NCBI GenBank assembly: GCA_028713595.1
Contig: JAQTNZ010000035.1
Coordinates: 1 to 10,605, forward strand
DNA: 10,605 nucleotides
Source: Methylovulum sp.
GTDB taxonomy: Bacteria; Pseudomonadota; Gammaproteobacteria; Methylococcales; Methylomonadaceae
Direction: 5' to 3'
Below the pieces are notes generated by a model. It was given only the letters and a program-made list of their open reading frames with translations. It did not search any database and was not told the origin of the DNA. The position numbers were made by a program, and so were the translations under genes. This document shows, piece by piece, positions 1 to 6,860 of this stretch. Within the stretch, counting starts at the first letter, position 1. Every line of letters begins with the position of its first letter.

Positions 1-1253
1 TACGCAATAACGACTTTCTCGCGGGTAATTTGGCAACTGGCATCAATGAAGCCCATCAACAAGGCAAAAAGTTTTTTCTTGCTACTAATGTCATTCCCCA
101 TAACGCCAAAGTCAAAACTTTTATTAAAGATTTGGCTCCGATTATCGCCATGCAGCCGGACGCATTGATTATGGCCGACCCCGGCCTGATGATGATGACG
201 CGGGAAGCGTGGCCGGACATGCCGATACACTTGTCAGTACAAGCCAATACCGTCAATTATGCGGCGGTCAATTTCTGGAAAAGCCTAGGGGTTGCGCGGG
301 TGATTTTGTCGCGTGAGCTATCGCTGGATGAAATTGCCGAAATCCGCCAGCGTTGCCCGGATATGGAATTGGAAGTGTTTGTCCACGGCGCGTTATGTAT
401 CGCCTATTCGGGCCGTTGCTTGCTGTCCGGTTATTTTAACCACCGCGACCCCAACCAAGGCACTTGCACCAACTCTTGCCGCTGGAAATACGACACCTTG
501 CCCGCGCATGAAAATGCCGAAGGCGACACCGTGCGGGCGGGTGGCTCTTTATCGTTAGCCGATATTAGCACCGCCAGTTGCGGCGGCGCCGAACGCCATC
601 CTTTGGCCGATAACATTTATTTTCTGGAAGAGGAAGGCAGTAAGGGTGAGTTGTTGCCGATCATGGAAGATGAAAACGGCACCTATATCATGAACTCAAA
701 AGATTTGCGCGCCATTGAGCATATCCATCGTCTGGTCGAAATCGGCGTGGACAGCCTAAAAATCGAAGGCCGCACCAAATCGCATTATTATGTGGCGCGT
801 ACCGCCCAATCCTACCGCCAAGCCATTGATGATGCTTTGGCAGGCCGCCCGTTCCAACCGGAACTGCTAGGTGTGCTGGAAAACCTGGCTAACCGGGGCT
901 ATACCGATGGCTTTTATCAACGCCACCACACCCACGAACAACAAAACTACATCACCGGTTATTCACAAAGCCACCAACAGCAATTTTGTGGGGAAATCAG
1001 GGACTATGACCCCACGACAGGGCTTGCGACCATTGATGTCAAAAATAAGTTTTCGGTGGGCGACCAGTTGGAGTTGATCCTGCCGGAAGGCAATCGGGAC
1101 ATTACCGTTGAGCGTATGGAAGGTATGTATGGGCAAGCCATGCAAGAAGCGTCCGGCGGCGGTTATGAAGTCAAAATACCGCTACCCAACATGGACGGCG
1201 GCTATGGCCTGTTGGCACGTTATACCACACAGGCTGAGGAAACCTGCGCATAA
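1..1253 (+). CDS. trhP: tRNA hydroxylation protein TrhP (peptidase U32 family), 5'-truncated by window edge
   Basis: This is the 3' part of a U32-family protein; the reading frame is open to the left edge (first full codon at 3-5), so the true start lies upstream. A TTG at 30 is only an internal leucine. The visible 416 codons match the E. coli YegQ/TrhP layout: the U32 signature with core FVHGALC lies at about 372-428, followed by CTNSCRWKY near 465-491, then GTYIMNSKDLRAI, SLKIEGRTKS and a C-terminal beta-domain with NKFSVGDQLEL. Four cysteines at 396, 417, 465 and 477 (spacing C-x6-C-x15-C-x3-C) are of the kind thought to hold an Fe-S cluster in U32 enzymes. TrhP is known to make 5-hydroxyuridine at tRNA position 34 using prephenate. 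The C-terminal domain argues against UbiU/UbiV, which are shorter. The family is clear; the exact substrate is inferred. Confidence 0.93.
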   Translation, partial: RNNDFLAGNLATGINEAHQQGKKFFLATNVIPHNAKVKTFIKDLAPIIAMQPDALIMADPGLMMMTREAWPDMPIHLSVQANTVNYAAVNFWKSLGVARVILSRELSLDEIAEIRQRCPDMELEVFVHGALCIAYSGRCLLSGYFNHRDPNQGTCTNSCRWKYDTLPAHENAEGDTVRAGGSLSLADISTASCGGAERHPLADNIYFLEEEGSKGELLPIMEDENGTYIMNSKDLRAIEHIHRLVEIGVDSLKIEGRTKSHYYVARTAQSYRQAIDDALAGRPFQPELLGVLENLANRGYTDGFYQRHHTHEQQNYITGYSQSHQQQFCGEIRDYDPTTGLATIDVKNKFSVGDQLELILPEGNRDITVERMEGMYGQAMQEASGGGYEVKIPLPNMDGGYGLLARYTTQAEETCA

Positions 1254-1264
1254 AGGCGCGGGCT

Positions 1265-1289
1265 TTGGGCGCAAACGGATTGCGCCCAA
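1265..1289. repeat. Perfect 10-bp palindrome between convergent genes
   Basis: The arms TTGGGCGCAA (1265-1274) and TTGCGCCCAA (1280-1289) are perfectly complementary around a 5-nt loop. The palindrome sits 11 bp after the trhP stop and 51 bp before the convergent sufT stop. It could act as a bidirectional terminator, but neither strand has a U-tract after it, so a REP-like repeat or an mRNA 3'-end stabiliser is equally likely. The core GGGCGCA/TGCGCCC recurs in the palindrome behind accC. Confidence 0.6.
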
Positions 1290-1297
1290 CCACTATT

Positions 1298-1335
1298 GCC
1301 TAAACATCGCTGTCATTGTCATAGTGCTTTTAGGC
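1298..1335. repeat. Inverted repeat near the sufT 3' end
   Basis: Arms GCCTAAA (1298-1304) and TTTAGGC (1329-1335) are perfect complements with a 24-nt spacer. This is just past the sufT stop on the minus strand and could fold at the end of the ubiG operon transcript. The stem is short and has no U-tract, so a terminator role is only possible. Confidence 0.3.
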
Positions 1336-1340
1336 GGCCT

Positions 1341-1889
1341 TCAGTACAAGCCTAACTGCAATTTGGCAACTTCTGACATCATGTCACGGGACCAAGGCGG
1401 GTCCAGCACCACTTCGACATTGACACTGCCGACACCCGGCAAGGCGCGGATACCGCGTTCGACATCGCCCTGGATCACAGGGCCCATGCCGCAACCGGGG
1501 GCGGTCAGGGTCATCATGACTTGCACATCATATTGGCTGGCGGTAGTTGGGGTGACTTTGCAATAATAGACCAAGCCCAGCTCGACAATATTGACCGGAA
1601 TTTCAGGGTCATAGACTTTACGCATAGCCTCCCAGCAATTTTGCTCCACAGCTTCGGCACTGTCCTCTAAAACCAAGGCTTGCGAAGGCTTAACCTCCCT
1701 GCCCAAGGCATCGGCATCAATGCCGGCAATACGCACCATGTGCCCATAATCGGTGATGATGGTAAAGCTGTCGCCCAACGCCTGTTGGACAGTCACTTCC
1801 ATCCCTTGCCGCAACATGCCTGCCGCCCCATCAGGGATGGTGATAATATCGACATCGCGGGTTAAAACAACGGTTTCTTTATCTGTCAT
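1341..1889 (-). CDS. sufT: Fe-S cluster assembly protein SufT (MIP18/DUF59 family, long form)
   Basis: The 182-residue product has the two-part form of SufT. An N-terminal small beta-domain (about 1-75) is followed by a MIP18/DUF59 domain (about 80-180). The latter carries YDPEIPVNIVELGLVY (93-108), LTAPGCGMGPVI (128-139, with the conserved Cys133) and the closing DPPWSRDMMSE (163-173). SufT-type proteins are cytoplasmic accessory factors for maturing or delivering Fe-S clusters under iron or oxidative stress. The start ATG at 1889 has only a weak purine-rich stretch (AAGAA) upstream. It is the last gene of a four-gene minus-strand operon, 9 bp after the yciK-like stop. No other suf or isc gene is visible, so it is separated from its usual partners here. 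The family call is strong; which apoproteins it serves is unknown. Confidence 0.93.
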   Translation of the reverse strand: MTDKETVVLTRDVDIITIPDGAAGMLRQGMEVTVQQALGDSFTIITDYGHMVRIAGIDADALGREVKPSQALVLEDSAEAVEQNCWEAMRKVYDPEIPVNIVELGLVYYCKVTPTTASQYDVQVMMTLTAPGCGMGPVIQGDVERGIRALPGVGSVNVEVVLDPPWSRDMMSEVAKLQLGLY

Positions 1890-1898
1890 AGTCGTTTC

Positions 1899-2627
1899 TT
1901 ATAAATGGAAAGTACGCGCATCAATGGCTTGCCCCGTCACACCGATGCTTTGCGCACTGAATAAATACAAATAAGCCTCCGCCAACGAGTCCATCGCAGG
2001 TAAACGGGCTTTATCTTCGGCAGGATACGCACGTTTTCTTAAGGGTGAGTTGACCGGCCCCGGAATAAGGGTATTGACCCTGACGGTGCTGGTTGATTCC
2101 AATTCTGCCGCCAAGATTTTCGCCAAGCCTTCCAAGGCGATTTTGGACACGCCATAAGCCCCGGAATAAGCAGGGGCGTTACGCGCCGAAGAATCGGAAG
2201 TCATCACTATCGAAGCGTGCGGGCTTTTTTGCAATAACGGCAACAACATCCGGCACAACAAAAACGGGGCGTTCAGGTTGACATGCAGGCTTTGCCACCA
2301 GTCTTTGGTGCTGATGTGTGACAAGGGCGAGAAATGGCTAAACTCCACCGCCGAATGCAGCAGGCCTTGCAACGCGCCGTATTTTTCTTCAATCCGATCC
2401 GCCAATTCCTGATAGTCGCTCTCATTAGCTCCGGCCAAATCAAACGGATACATAATCGGTGCCGGCCCGCCGGCATCGACAATAGCATCATAAGCCGCTT
2501 CCAGCTTAGGGATGGTTTTATCGAGCAAAATGATGTGCGCCCCTTGCTTAGCCAAAGCCAGCGCCGCCGTGGAGCCTAACCCCCCTCCTGCGCCAGTGAT
2601 TAAAATGACATTATTCTTTAGCAACAT
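1899..2627 (-). CDS. YciK-family short-chain dehydrogenase/reductase
   Basis: From the ATG at 2627 this gives a 242-residue classical SDR. The dinucleotide-binding TGAGGGLG is at 11-18, directly after the first beta-strand, and the active-site YGVSK has Tyr158 and Lys162 with candidate serines at 144-147. PG (189-190) is the usual loop after the sixth strand. The common NNAG structural motif reads LHSA (90-93), a departure from the consensus. The longer reading frame to 2690 is rejected because its extra 21 residues are the 3' end of mupP in another frame and the Rossmann fold begins at residue 5. It overlaps the mupP stop by 10 bp (2618-2627), which suggests translational coupling. The overall match, including LLPLL and the late IPGPVNSPLR segment, is to YciK, whose substrate is not established. 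No function beyond NAD(P)-dependent oxidoreductase should be assumed. Confidence 0.88.
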   Translation of the reverse strand: MLLKNNVILITGAGGGLGSTAALALAKQGAHIILLDKTIPKLEAAYDAIVDAGGPAPIMYPFDLAGANESDYQELADRIEEKYGALQGLLHSAVEFSHFSPLSHISTKDWWQSLHVNLNAPFLLCRMLLPLLQKSPHASIVMTSDSSARNAPAYSGAYGVSKIALEGLAKILAAELESTSTVRVNTLIPGPVNSPLRKRAYPAEDKARLPAMDSLAEAYLYLFSAQSIGVTGQAIDARTFHL

Positions 2628-3298
2628 AAGGCGGTGTTTATCCAAGTTAAAAGTTCGTGGGGAGTGTTGATTAAGGCATCCGCACCCCAAGTTTCCGGCC
2701 TATCGTCCGGTTTAAGATAGCCATACACTGCCGCCAAGGTTTTCATTTGGGCGTTTTTACCGGCGATAATGTCATGGTTGGCATCACCGACATACACACA
2801 TTGCCACGGCTGCACCGCCGCCCTACGGCACGCCTCCAGCATCGGTTCGGTATGCGGCTTAGGGTATGCGGTGGTGTCGCCGCTAACGATACAGGCGGCT
2901 CGATCCGCCAATTGTAAGGCGGCCATCAACGGCAAGGTAAAGCGTTCGCGCTTGTTAGTCACCACGCCCCATTTCAGCCCCCGCGCCTCAATCGCCGCCA
3001 ACGTTTCGGTAATGCCGCTAAAAAACAGGCTATGCTCGGCAATGTTGTTCTGGTACAAATCCAGCATGGTGTCCAGTAAGGCGGTTTGTTCCGCCGCCGA
3101 AGCCCCGTCACCCAAACAGTCCTTAATCATCGCCGCCGCACCGTAAGAGATGTAAGGCCTGACCGCCGTCGGATCAACCGTGGCAAAGCCGTGTTGCCGG
3201 AAAGCCTTGTTAAGGCAGGCGATCAGGTCAGGTGCGGTGTCCACCAACGTGCCGTCCAAATCAAACAGCACACAAGCCAGCTCAAACTCAGTCGCCAT
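2618..3298 (-). CDS. mupP: HAD phosphatase, probable N-acetylmuramic acid 6-phosphate phosphatase MupP (Gph-like)
   Basis: This 226-residue cytoplasmic HAD-superfamily phosphatase has all four motifs: I FDLDGTLVD with nucleophile Asp13 and Asp15, II VVTNK with Thr114, III Lys147 in YPKPHTEP, and IV VGDANHD with Asp172 and Asp176. A helical cap lies at about 20-95. Many annotation pipelines would call it phosphoglycolate phosphatase (Gph). I prefer MupP because the order ubiG - phosphatase - yciK-like SDR matches the Pseudomonas locus (PA3171-PA3173, from memory) where the phosphatase is MupP, and because WGVVTNK, the YGYLKPDD region and the ending WGAD...ALCC resemble it. MupP removes phosphate from MurNAc-6-P in the AmgK-MurU cell-wall recycling route. 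The gene starts 5 bp after the ubiG stop. The phosphatase class is certain; substrate choice is inference. Confidence 0.85.
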   Translation of the reverse strand: MATEFELACVLFDLDGTLVDTAPDLIACLNKAFRQHGFATVDPTAVRPYISYGAAAMIKDCLGDGASAAEQTALLDTMLDLYQNNIAEHSLFFSGITETLAAIEARGLKWGVVTNKRERFTLPLMAALQLADRAACIVSGDTTAYPKPHTEPMLEACRRAAVQPWQCVYVGDANHDIIAGKNAQMKTLAAVYGYLKPDDRPETWGADALINTPHELLTWINTALCC

Positions 3299-3303
3299 AG
3301 CGC

Positions 3304-4008
3304 TTACTCGGTACGCTCAAAGGCGGCGATATAATTCACGCCAATATCTTTGCTTAAACTGAATTGCTTGTTGAGCGGGTTATAGCCAATGCCGACCATA
3401 CCTTGTAAAGTCAAGCCCGCCGACCGCGCACTCTGGCACAACTCGGACGGTTTTATAAACGTTTTATAATCGTGAGTACCTTTAGGCAGCATCTGTAACA
3501 GGTGTTCCGCCGCCACTATCGCCAATAGGTAAGCTTTCGGCTGGCGGTTTAAGGTTGAGAAAAACACTTTGCCGCCCGGCTTGACCAATTTGCTACATGC
3601 GGTGATGATGGAACCCGGATCAGGCACATGCTCGAGCATTTCCATACAAGTGACATGGTCAAACCCCGCCGGTTCTTGTTCGGCCAAGGCCTCGACACTG
3701 ATTTTCTGATAATGGGCATTAATACCGGATTCCAGTCCATGCAAATCGGCCACATCTACCAATTCTTCGCTCAGGTCAATGCCCAGCGCCTGTGCGCCTT
3801 GCCCCGCCAAGGCTTCGGTCAAAATCCCGCCGCCGCAACCGACATCGACAACGCGCTGCCCCGCCAAATTGGCATAACGCTGGATAAAACCCAGCCGCAG
3901 GGGATTAATGTCATGCAGGGTTTTGAATTCACCTTGCGTGTCCCACCAGCGTTCCGCCATAGAGCCGAACTTGTGGATTTCGTGTGGATGTACGTTATCT
4001 GTCGTCAT
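3304..4008 (-). CDS. ubiG: Ubiquinone biosynthesis O-methyltransferase UbiG
   Basis: UbiG carries out both SAM-dependent O-methylations of ubiquinone synthesis, at the membrane surface. The 234-residue product is full length. It has the N-terminal HKFGSMAERWWDTQGEFKTL segment (12-31), SAM motif I VDVGCGGG (54-61), the acidic GIDLS (76-80), MEMLEHV (122-128), the post-motif KPGGKVFFSTLNR (143-155), and the membrane-binding-loop region around 160-185 with LLAIVAAEHLLQMLPKGTHD. The C-terminal GIGYNPLNKQFSLSKDIGVNY is also typical. The ATG at 4008 opens with MTTDNVHPHEIHKF and no better start lies upstream. It heads the minus-strand operon ubiG-mupP-SDR-sufT and is divergent from aroQ across a 215-bp gap. 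Confidence 0.96.
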   Translation of the reverse strand: MTTDNVHPHEIHKFGSMAERWWDTQGEFKTLHDINPLRLGFIQRYANLAGQRVVDVGCGGGILTEALAGQGAQALGIDLSEELVDVADLHGLESGINAHYQKISVEALAEQEPAGFDHVTCMEMLEHVPDPGSIITACSKLVKPGGKVFFSTLNRQPKAYLLAIVAAEHLLQMLPKGTHDYKTFIKPSELCQSARSAGLTLQGMVGIGYNPLNKQFSLSKDIGVNYIAAFERTE

Positions 4009-4109
4009 TAGTGTGCCAAACCTTATTAGAGCCAGACCTTATGGTCAATGGCCGATAGTTTACTCTATTGCTAGGTTATTCGTCATGTTACGCGTGGTTT
4101 TTTCTTTGA

Positions 4110-4122
4110 TGGCTACTAGCCA
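4110..4122. promoter_or_regulatory. Perfect 13-bp dyad in the ubiG-aroQ divergent region
   Basis: TGGCTA (4110-4115) and TAGCCA (4117-4122) are perfect complements around a single C. The dyad lies near the middle of the divergent intergenic region, 101 bp upstream of ubiG and 101 bp upstream of aroQ. It could be an operator, but the arms are short and no regulator is known, so this is only a candidate. Confidence 0.25.
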
Positions 4123-4150
4123 CCCAGCGTCCCGCGCAAAAAACAATAGA

Positions 4151-4178
4151 TGGACAAAATCCTGCAAAACGGTAAAAT
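4151..4178 (+). promoter_or_regulatory. Sigma70-like promoter for aroQ-accB-accC
   Basis: The -35 hexamer TGGACA (4151-4156) and -10 hexamer TAAAAT (4173-4178) each match the consensus at 5 of 6 positions, with a 16-bp spacer. Transcription would start near 4185, giving a leader of about 40 nt before aroQ. No other promoter this good was seen between ubiG and aroQ on the plus strand. Confidence 0.5.
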
Positions 4179-4193
4179 TAAACGGTTAAATGA
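4168..4193 (+). repeat. Tandem 13-bp direct repeat over the aroQ promoter -10
   Basis: Two head-to-tail copies, AACGGTAAAATTA (4168-4180) and AACGGTTAAATGA (4181-4193), agree at 11 of 13 positions. They overlap the -10 hexamer and the expected start of transcription, a position where a repressor would block RNA polymerase. It may equally be a chance duplication in AT-rich DNA. Confidence 0.35.
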
Positions 4194-4223
4194 CCCTAAC
4201 TCCAGTAACCCCGTAGCACATTA

Positions 4224-4670
4224 ATGGCAACCATCACCGTATTAAATGGCCCCAACCTTAACCTTTTAGGATTGCGCGAACCCGGCCATTACGGAAACAA
4301 AACCCTGGCGGATATCCAATCCGCACTGGAGCGACAGGCATCCGAACTGGGCCATCACTTAAGCTTTCACCAAACCAACGCCGAACATGAACTGATCGGG
4401 CTCATCCATCAGGCCTACCATGACAGCGTCGGTTTTATCATTATAAACCCAGCCGCCTTTACCCACACCAGCGTGGCGATTCGTGACGCATTGCTGGCAA
4501 CGCAGATTCCTTTTATAGAGGTTCACCTGTCCAACGTGTATGCGCGTGAACCTTTTAGAAAGCACTCCTATTTCTCAGATATTGCCAAAGGCGTTATTTG
4601 TGGATTGGGCGCAACCGGATACCAACTGGCCTTACAGGCCGCGCATCAGCTATTAGCCGAGAGACAATGA
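4224..4670 (+). CDS. aroQ: Type II 3-dehydroquinate dehydratase AroQ
   Basis: AroQ dehydrates 3-dehydroquinate to 3-dehydroshikimate, the third step of the shikimate pathway, in the cytoplasm. The 148-residue product has the usual length of the dodecameric type II enzyme. Visible motifs are NGPNLNLLG (8-16), the flexible active-site loop LREPGHYG with Arg18 and the catalytic Tyr23, [18 protein letters not shown] with Asn75 and the general acid His81, EVHLSN with His101, and REPFRKHS with Arg112. The ATG at 4224 gives the family-typical [11 protein letters not shown] start; no clear Shine-Dalgarno precedes it. Its TGA overlaps an in-frame ATG of accB (ATGA at 4667-4670), so the two are probably translationally coupled. 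aroQ-accB-accC is a familiar gammaproteobacterial order. Confidence 0.97.
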   Translation: MATITVLNGPNLNLLGLREPGHYGNKTLADIQSALERQASELGHHLSFHQTNAEHELIGLIHQAYHDSVGFIIINPAAFTHTSVAIRDALLATQIPFIEVHLSNVYAREPFRKHSYFSDIAKGVICGLGATGYQLALQAAHQLLAERQ

Positions 4671-4675
4671 AAACA

Positions 4676-5122
4676 ATGGATATTAGAAAAATTAAAAAAC
4701 TTATCGAAATGCTTGAAGAATCGGGTATTGCTGAACTGGAAGTCAAAGAGGGCGAAGAAAGCATCCGTATCAGCCGTTATGGCAACCAAGCCGCCCCAAT
4801 GGTTTACCCCCCCCAAGTGATTGCACCGCCAACGGTTGCCGTAGCCCCAACCACAACGCCTAGCACCCCGGCCGAAGAAGCCGTCAGCGGCCATGTTGTC
4901 AAATCACCGATGGTTGGCACCTTTTACCGCTCGGCCTCACCTGGCACGAAAGTGTTTGTCGAAGTCGGTCATGCCGTGCAAGTCGGTGACACTCTGTGCA
5001 TTATCGAAGCGATGAAAATCCTTAACCAGATTGAAGCCGACCACACGGGCACCATCAAACAAATTTTGGTGGACAACGCCGAGCCTGTCGAATACGGACA
5101 GCCTTTATTCATCATTGAATAA
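4676..5122 (+). CDS. accB: Biotin carboxyl carrier protein of acetyl-CoA carboxylase AccB
   Basis: AccB carries the biotin that shuttles CO2 from AccC to the carboxyltransferase AccAD in the first committed step of fatty acid synthesis. From the ATG at 4676 it is 148 residues. It has a conserved N-terminal [18 protein letters not shown] segment, a Pro/Ala/Thr/Val-rich linker (about 38-68), and a biotinyl domain (about 71-148) with SPMVGTFY (77-84) and the biotin-attachment motif EAMKILN, where Lys114 is biotinylated. An in-frame ATG at 4667 overlaps the aroQ stop and would add MKT. I prefer 4676 because family members start MDIRKIK, and GAGAGA (4659-4664) suits it about as well. The longer frame from 4598 lies inside aroQ and is not real. 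An 8-C run (4807-4814) lies in the linker. accC follows after 18 bp. Confidence 0.96.
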   Translation: MDIRKIKKLIEMLEESGIAELEVKEGEESIRISRYGNQAAPMVYPPQVIAPPTVAVAPTTTPSTPAEEAVSGHVVKSPMVGTFYRSASPGTKVFVEVGHAVQVGDTLCIIEAMKILNQIEADHTGTIKQILVDNAEPVEYGQPLFIIE

Positions 5123-5140
5123 CACGGGAACTAGGAAGTC

Positions 5141-6484
5141 ATGTTCGATAAAATCGTTATCGCCAATCGCGGCGAAATAGCCCTGCGTATCTTACGCGCT
5201 TGCCGGGAATTGGGCGTTAAAGTCGTCGCCGTCCACTCCGAAGCTGACCGTGACTTAAAACACGTCCGGCTGGCTGACGAATCGGTGTGCATAGGCCCTG
5301 CCGCCTCCGCCGACAGCTACCTGAACATTCCGGCCATCATCAGCGCCGCCGAAGTCACCGATGCCGAAGCCATCCACCCCGGCTACGGGTTTTTGTCAGA
5401 AAACGCTGATTTTGCCGAAAAGGTCAAACAAAGCGGCTTTGTCTTCATCGGCCCCAATGCCGACACCATCCGCATGATGGGCGACAAAATCTCCGCCAAA
5501 AACGCCATGCTAGCGGCGGGCATCCCCTGCGTCCCCGGCAACAACGACCCCTTGTCCGACGACAACAAAAAAAATCTCAAGCTGGCGCAAGAAATCGGTT
5601 ATCCGGTCATCATCAAAGCCGCTGGCGGTGGCGGTGGACGCGGTATGCGCACCGTCCATACCGAAGCCGCCCTCATCAACGCCATTGCCATGACTAAAGC
5701 CGAAGCCGGCAGCGCCTTTGGCAACCCGACTGTGTACATGGAAAAGTTTCTTGAAGACCCGCGCCACATCGAGTTTCAAGTAATGGCGGACTCTTTCGGC
5801 AACGCGATACATTTGGGCGAACGGGATTGCTCCATGCAGCGGCGCCACCAAAAAGTCGTCGAAGAAGCCCCCGCCCCCGGTATCACCGAAGAACAACGCA
5901 AAACCATTGGCGAACGCTGTGCCAAGGCCTGTGTTGATATCGGCTACCTAGGGGCTGGTACCTTCGAGTTTTTGTATGAAAAAGGCGAGTTTTATTTCAT
6001 CGAAATGAACACCCGCGTCCAAGTTGAGCATCCGGTCACGGAAATGGTCACAGGTTTTGATATCGTCAAAGAACAACTGCGCATCGCCGCCGGTGAGCGT
6101 TTGTCCATCACCCAAGACCAAGTCAAAATGCAAGGCCATGCGATTGAATGCCGCCTCAACGCCGAAGACCCAAACACCTTCATGCCTTGCCCCGGCAAGA
6201 TTGAGCAGTTCCACATGCCGGGCGGCCCCGGTATCCGTTGCGAGACGCATATTTACAACGGCTATAAAGTGCCGCCCTATTATGATTCGATGATCGGCAA
6301 ACTGATCGCCCACGGCGAAACCCGCGCCAGCGCAATTGCCCGCATGAACACGGCCTTAAGCGAAATCATCATTGACGGCATCAAGACCAACATCCCGCTC
6401 CAGCAAGACATCATGAATGACAGCGCATTCGCGGCGGGTGGGCAAAACATCCATTATCTGGAAAAGAAATTGGGGCTTTATTAA
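5141..6484 (+). CDS. accC: Acetyl-CoA carboxylase biotin carboxylase subunit AccC
   Basis: AccC uses ATP and bicarbonate to carboxylate the biotin on AccB. The 447-residue product is full length and colinear with the E. coli enzyme. The N-terminal domain starts [17 protein letters not shown]. The ATP-grasp part has Lys116, Lys159, the Gly-rich loop [10 protein letters not shown] (160-169), Glu201, HQKVVEE with Lys238, Glu276, and [14 protein letters not shown] (288-301) with Glu288, Asn290, Arg292 and Glu296. Arg338 in ECRLNAEDP completes the active site. All residues I know to be needed are present. The start ATG at 5141 has AGGA at 5133-5136 upstream. The gene lies 18 bp after accB, consistent with one transcript from the promoter before aroQ. 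Its stop codon lies in the first of three stacked hairpins. Confidence 0.98.
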   Translation: MFDKIVIANRGEIALRILRACRELGVKVVAVHSEADRDLKHVRLADESVCIGPAASADSYLNIPAIISAAEVTDAEAIHPGYGFLSENADFAEKVKQSGFVFIGPNADTIRMMGDKISAKNAMLAAGIPCVPGNNDPLSDDNKKNLKLAQEIGYPVIIKAAGGGGGRGMRTVHTEAALINAIAMTKAEAGSAFGNPTVYMEKFLEDPRHIEFQVMADSFGNAIHLGERDCSMQRRHQKVVEEAPAPGITEEQRKTIGERCAKACVDIGYLGAGTFEFLYEKGEFYFIEMNTRVQVEHPVTEMVTGFDIVKEQLRIAAGERLSITQDQVKMQGHAIECRLNAEDPNTFMPCPGKIEQFHMPGGPGIRCETHIYNGYKVPPYYDSMIGKLIAHGETRASAIARMNTALSEIIIDGIKTNIPLQQDIMNDSAFAAGGQNIHYLEKKLGLY

Positions 6485-6490
6485 GACCCC
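6472..6490 (+). repeat. Hairpin spanning the accC stop codon
   Basis: GGGGCTT (6472-6478) can pair with AAG-A-CCCC (6483-6490) around a 4-nt loop with one bulged A. The TAA stop of accC (6482-6484) lies in the loop and 3' arm. It is the first of three successive potential hairpins at this 3' end. Confidence 0.35.
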
Positions 6491-6497
6491 ATAGAGA

Positions 6498-6535
6498 TTC
6501 TAGGGCGCAAAGCTTGTCTAAACTGCGCCCTAGAA
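6498..6535. repeat. Perfect 12-bp palindrome downstream of accC
   Basis: TTCTAGGGCGCA (6498-6509) and TGCGCCCTAGAA (6524-6535) are exact complements with a 14-nt loop. It begins 13 bp after the accC stop, where the end of the aroQ-accB-accC transcript is expected. There is no following U-tract, so it is not a canonical intrinsic terminator. The core GGGCGCA/TGCGCCC is shared with the palindrome at 1265-1289. Confidence 0.6.
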
Positions 6536-6536
6536 A

Positions 6537-6572
6537 GCATTAAGGCCTTGATGCCAACCATCAAGGCTATGC
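6537..6572 (+). terminator. Second hairpin downstream of accC, possible terminator
   Basis: GCCTTGATG (6545-6553) pairs perfectly with CATCAAGGC (6559-6567) around the loop CCAAC. Outer arms GCAT (6537-6540) and ATGC (6569-6572) can add four pairs across a small internal loop. The stable short-loop stem suits transcript-end formation, but no run of T follows. Confidence 0.4.
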
Positions 6573-6825
6573 AACATCCGCCCCACCATCCTCCCCGCAC
6601 AACAACCCTGCCGCCAACAATGGCTGGCCCCAAGCCTTCCAGAAACAAATCCCCAGGGCAAACGCATTAAAATAAAAAACATTAAATATCAATTTGATAG
6701 AAGCTTAAAATTGCCCCAAAAAACCTCTATATTATATGCAATTCATTGATTTTTATATGATTTAAAAATTCAAATGCGACTACCCTGAACAAATCCCTTA
6801 CAGGGCGGCAGGCAACACCAGTAGA

Positions 6826-6834
6826 TGCTATAAT
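6826..6834 (+). promoter_or_regulatory. Extended -10 promoter, probably for prmA
   Basis: TGCTATAAT is a perfect extended -10 element: the TGn motif followed by consensus TATAAT at 6829-6834. No good -35 sits 16-18 bp upstream, which extended -10 promoters can do without. It would give a leader of about 190 nt before the prmA ATG at 7032 and probably drives prmA and the genes after it. Confidence 0.45.
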
Positions 6835-6860
6835 AGCCAGTTACCTTGTTATGCTTCAAA

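Noticed and set aside
1108..1566. A 152-codon plus-strand frame across the end of trhP and sufT.
   Set aside because: It is a shadow of two well-supported genes and crosses the palindrome; its composition is not protein-like.
2628..2690. A 21-residue N-terminal extension of the YciK-like SDR.
   Set aside because: It overlaps the coding 3' end of mupP, and the SDR fold begins right after the ATG at 2627.
1..4670. A functional link between TrhP (which uses prephenate) and AroQ (shikimate pathway).
   Set aside because: The genes are in separate transcription units with a four-gene operon between them; proximity alone is weak evidence.
6569..6670. A 33-codon plus-strand frame (Pro- and His-rich) behind accC.
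   Set aside because: It starts within a hairpin arm, has low-complexity composition that follows from C-rich DNA, and has no family likeness.
6663..6778. CGCATT and AATGCG flank the AT-rich block like terminal inverted repeats.
   Set aside because: Arms of only 6 bp do not extend in either direction, no target duplication is visible, and chance is enough to explain them.
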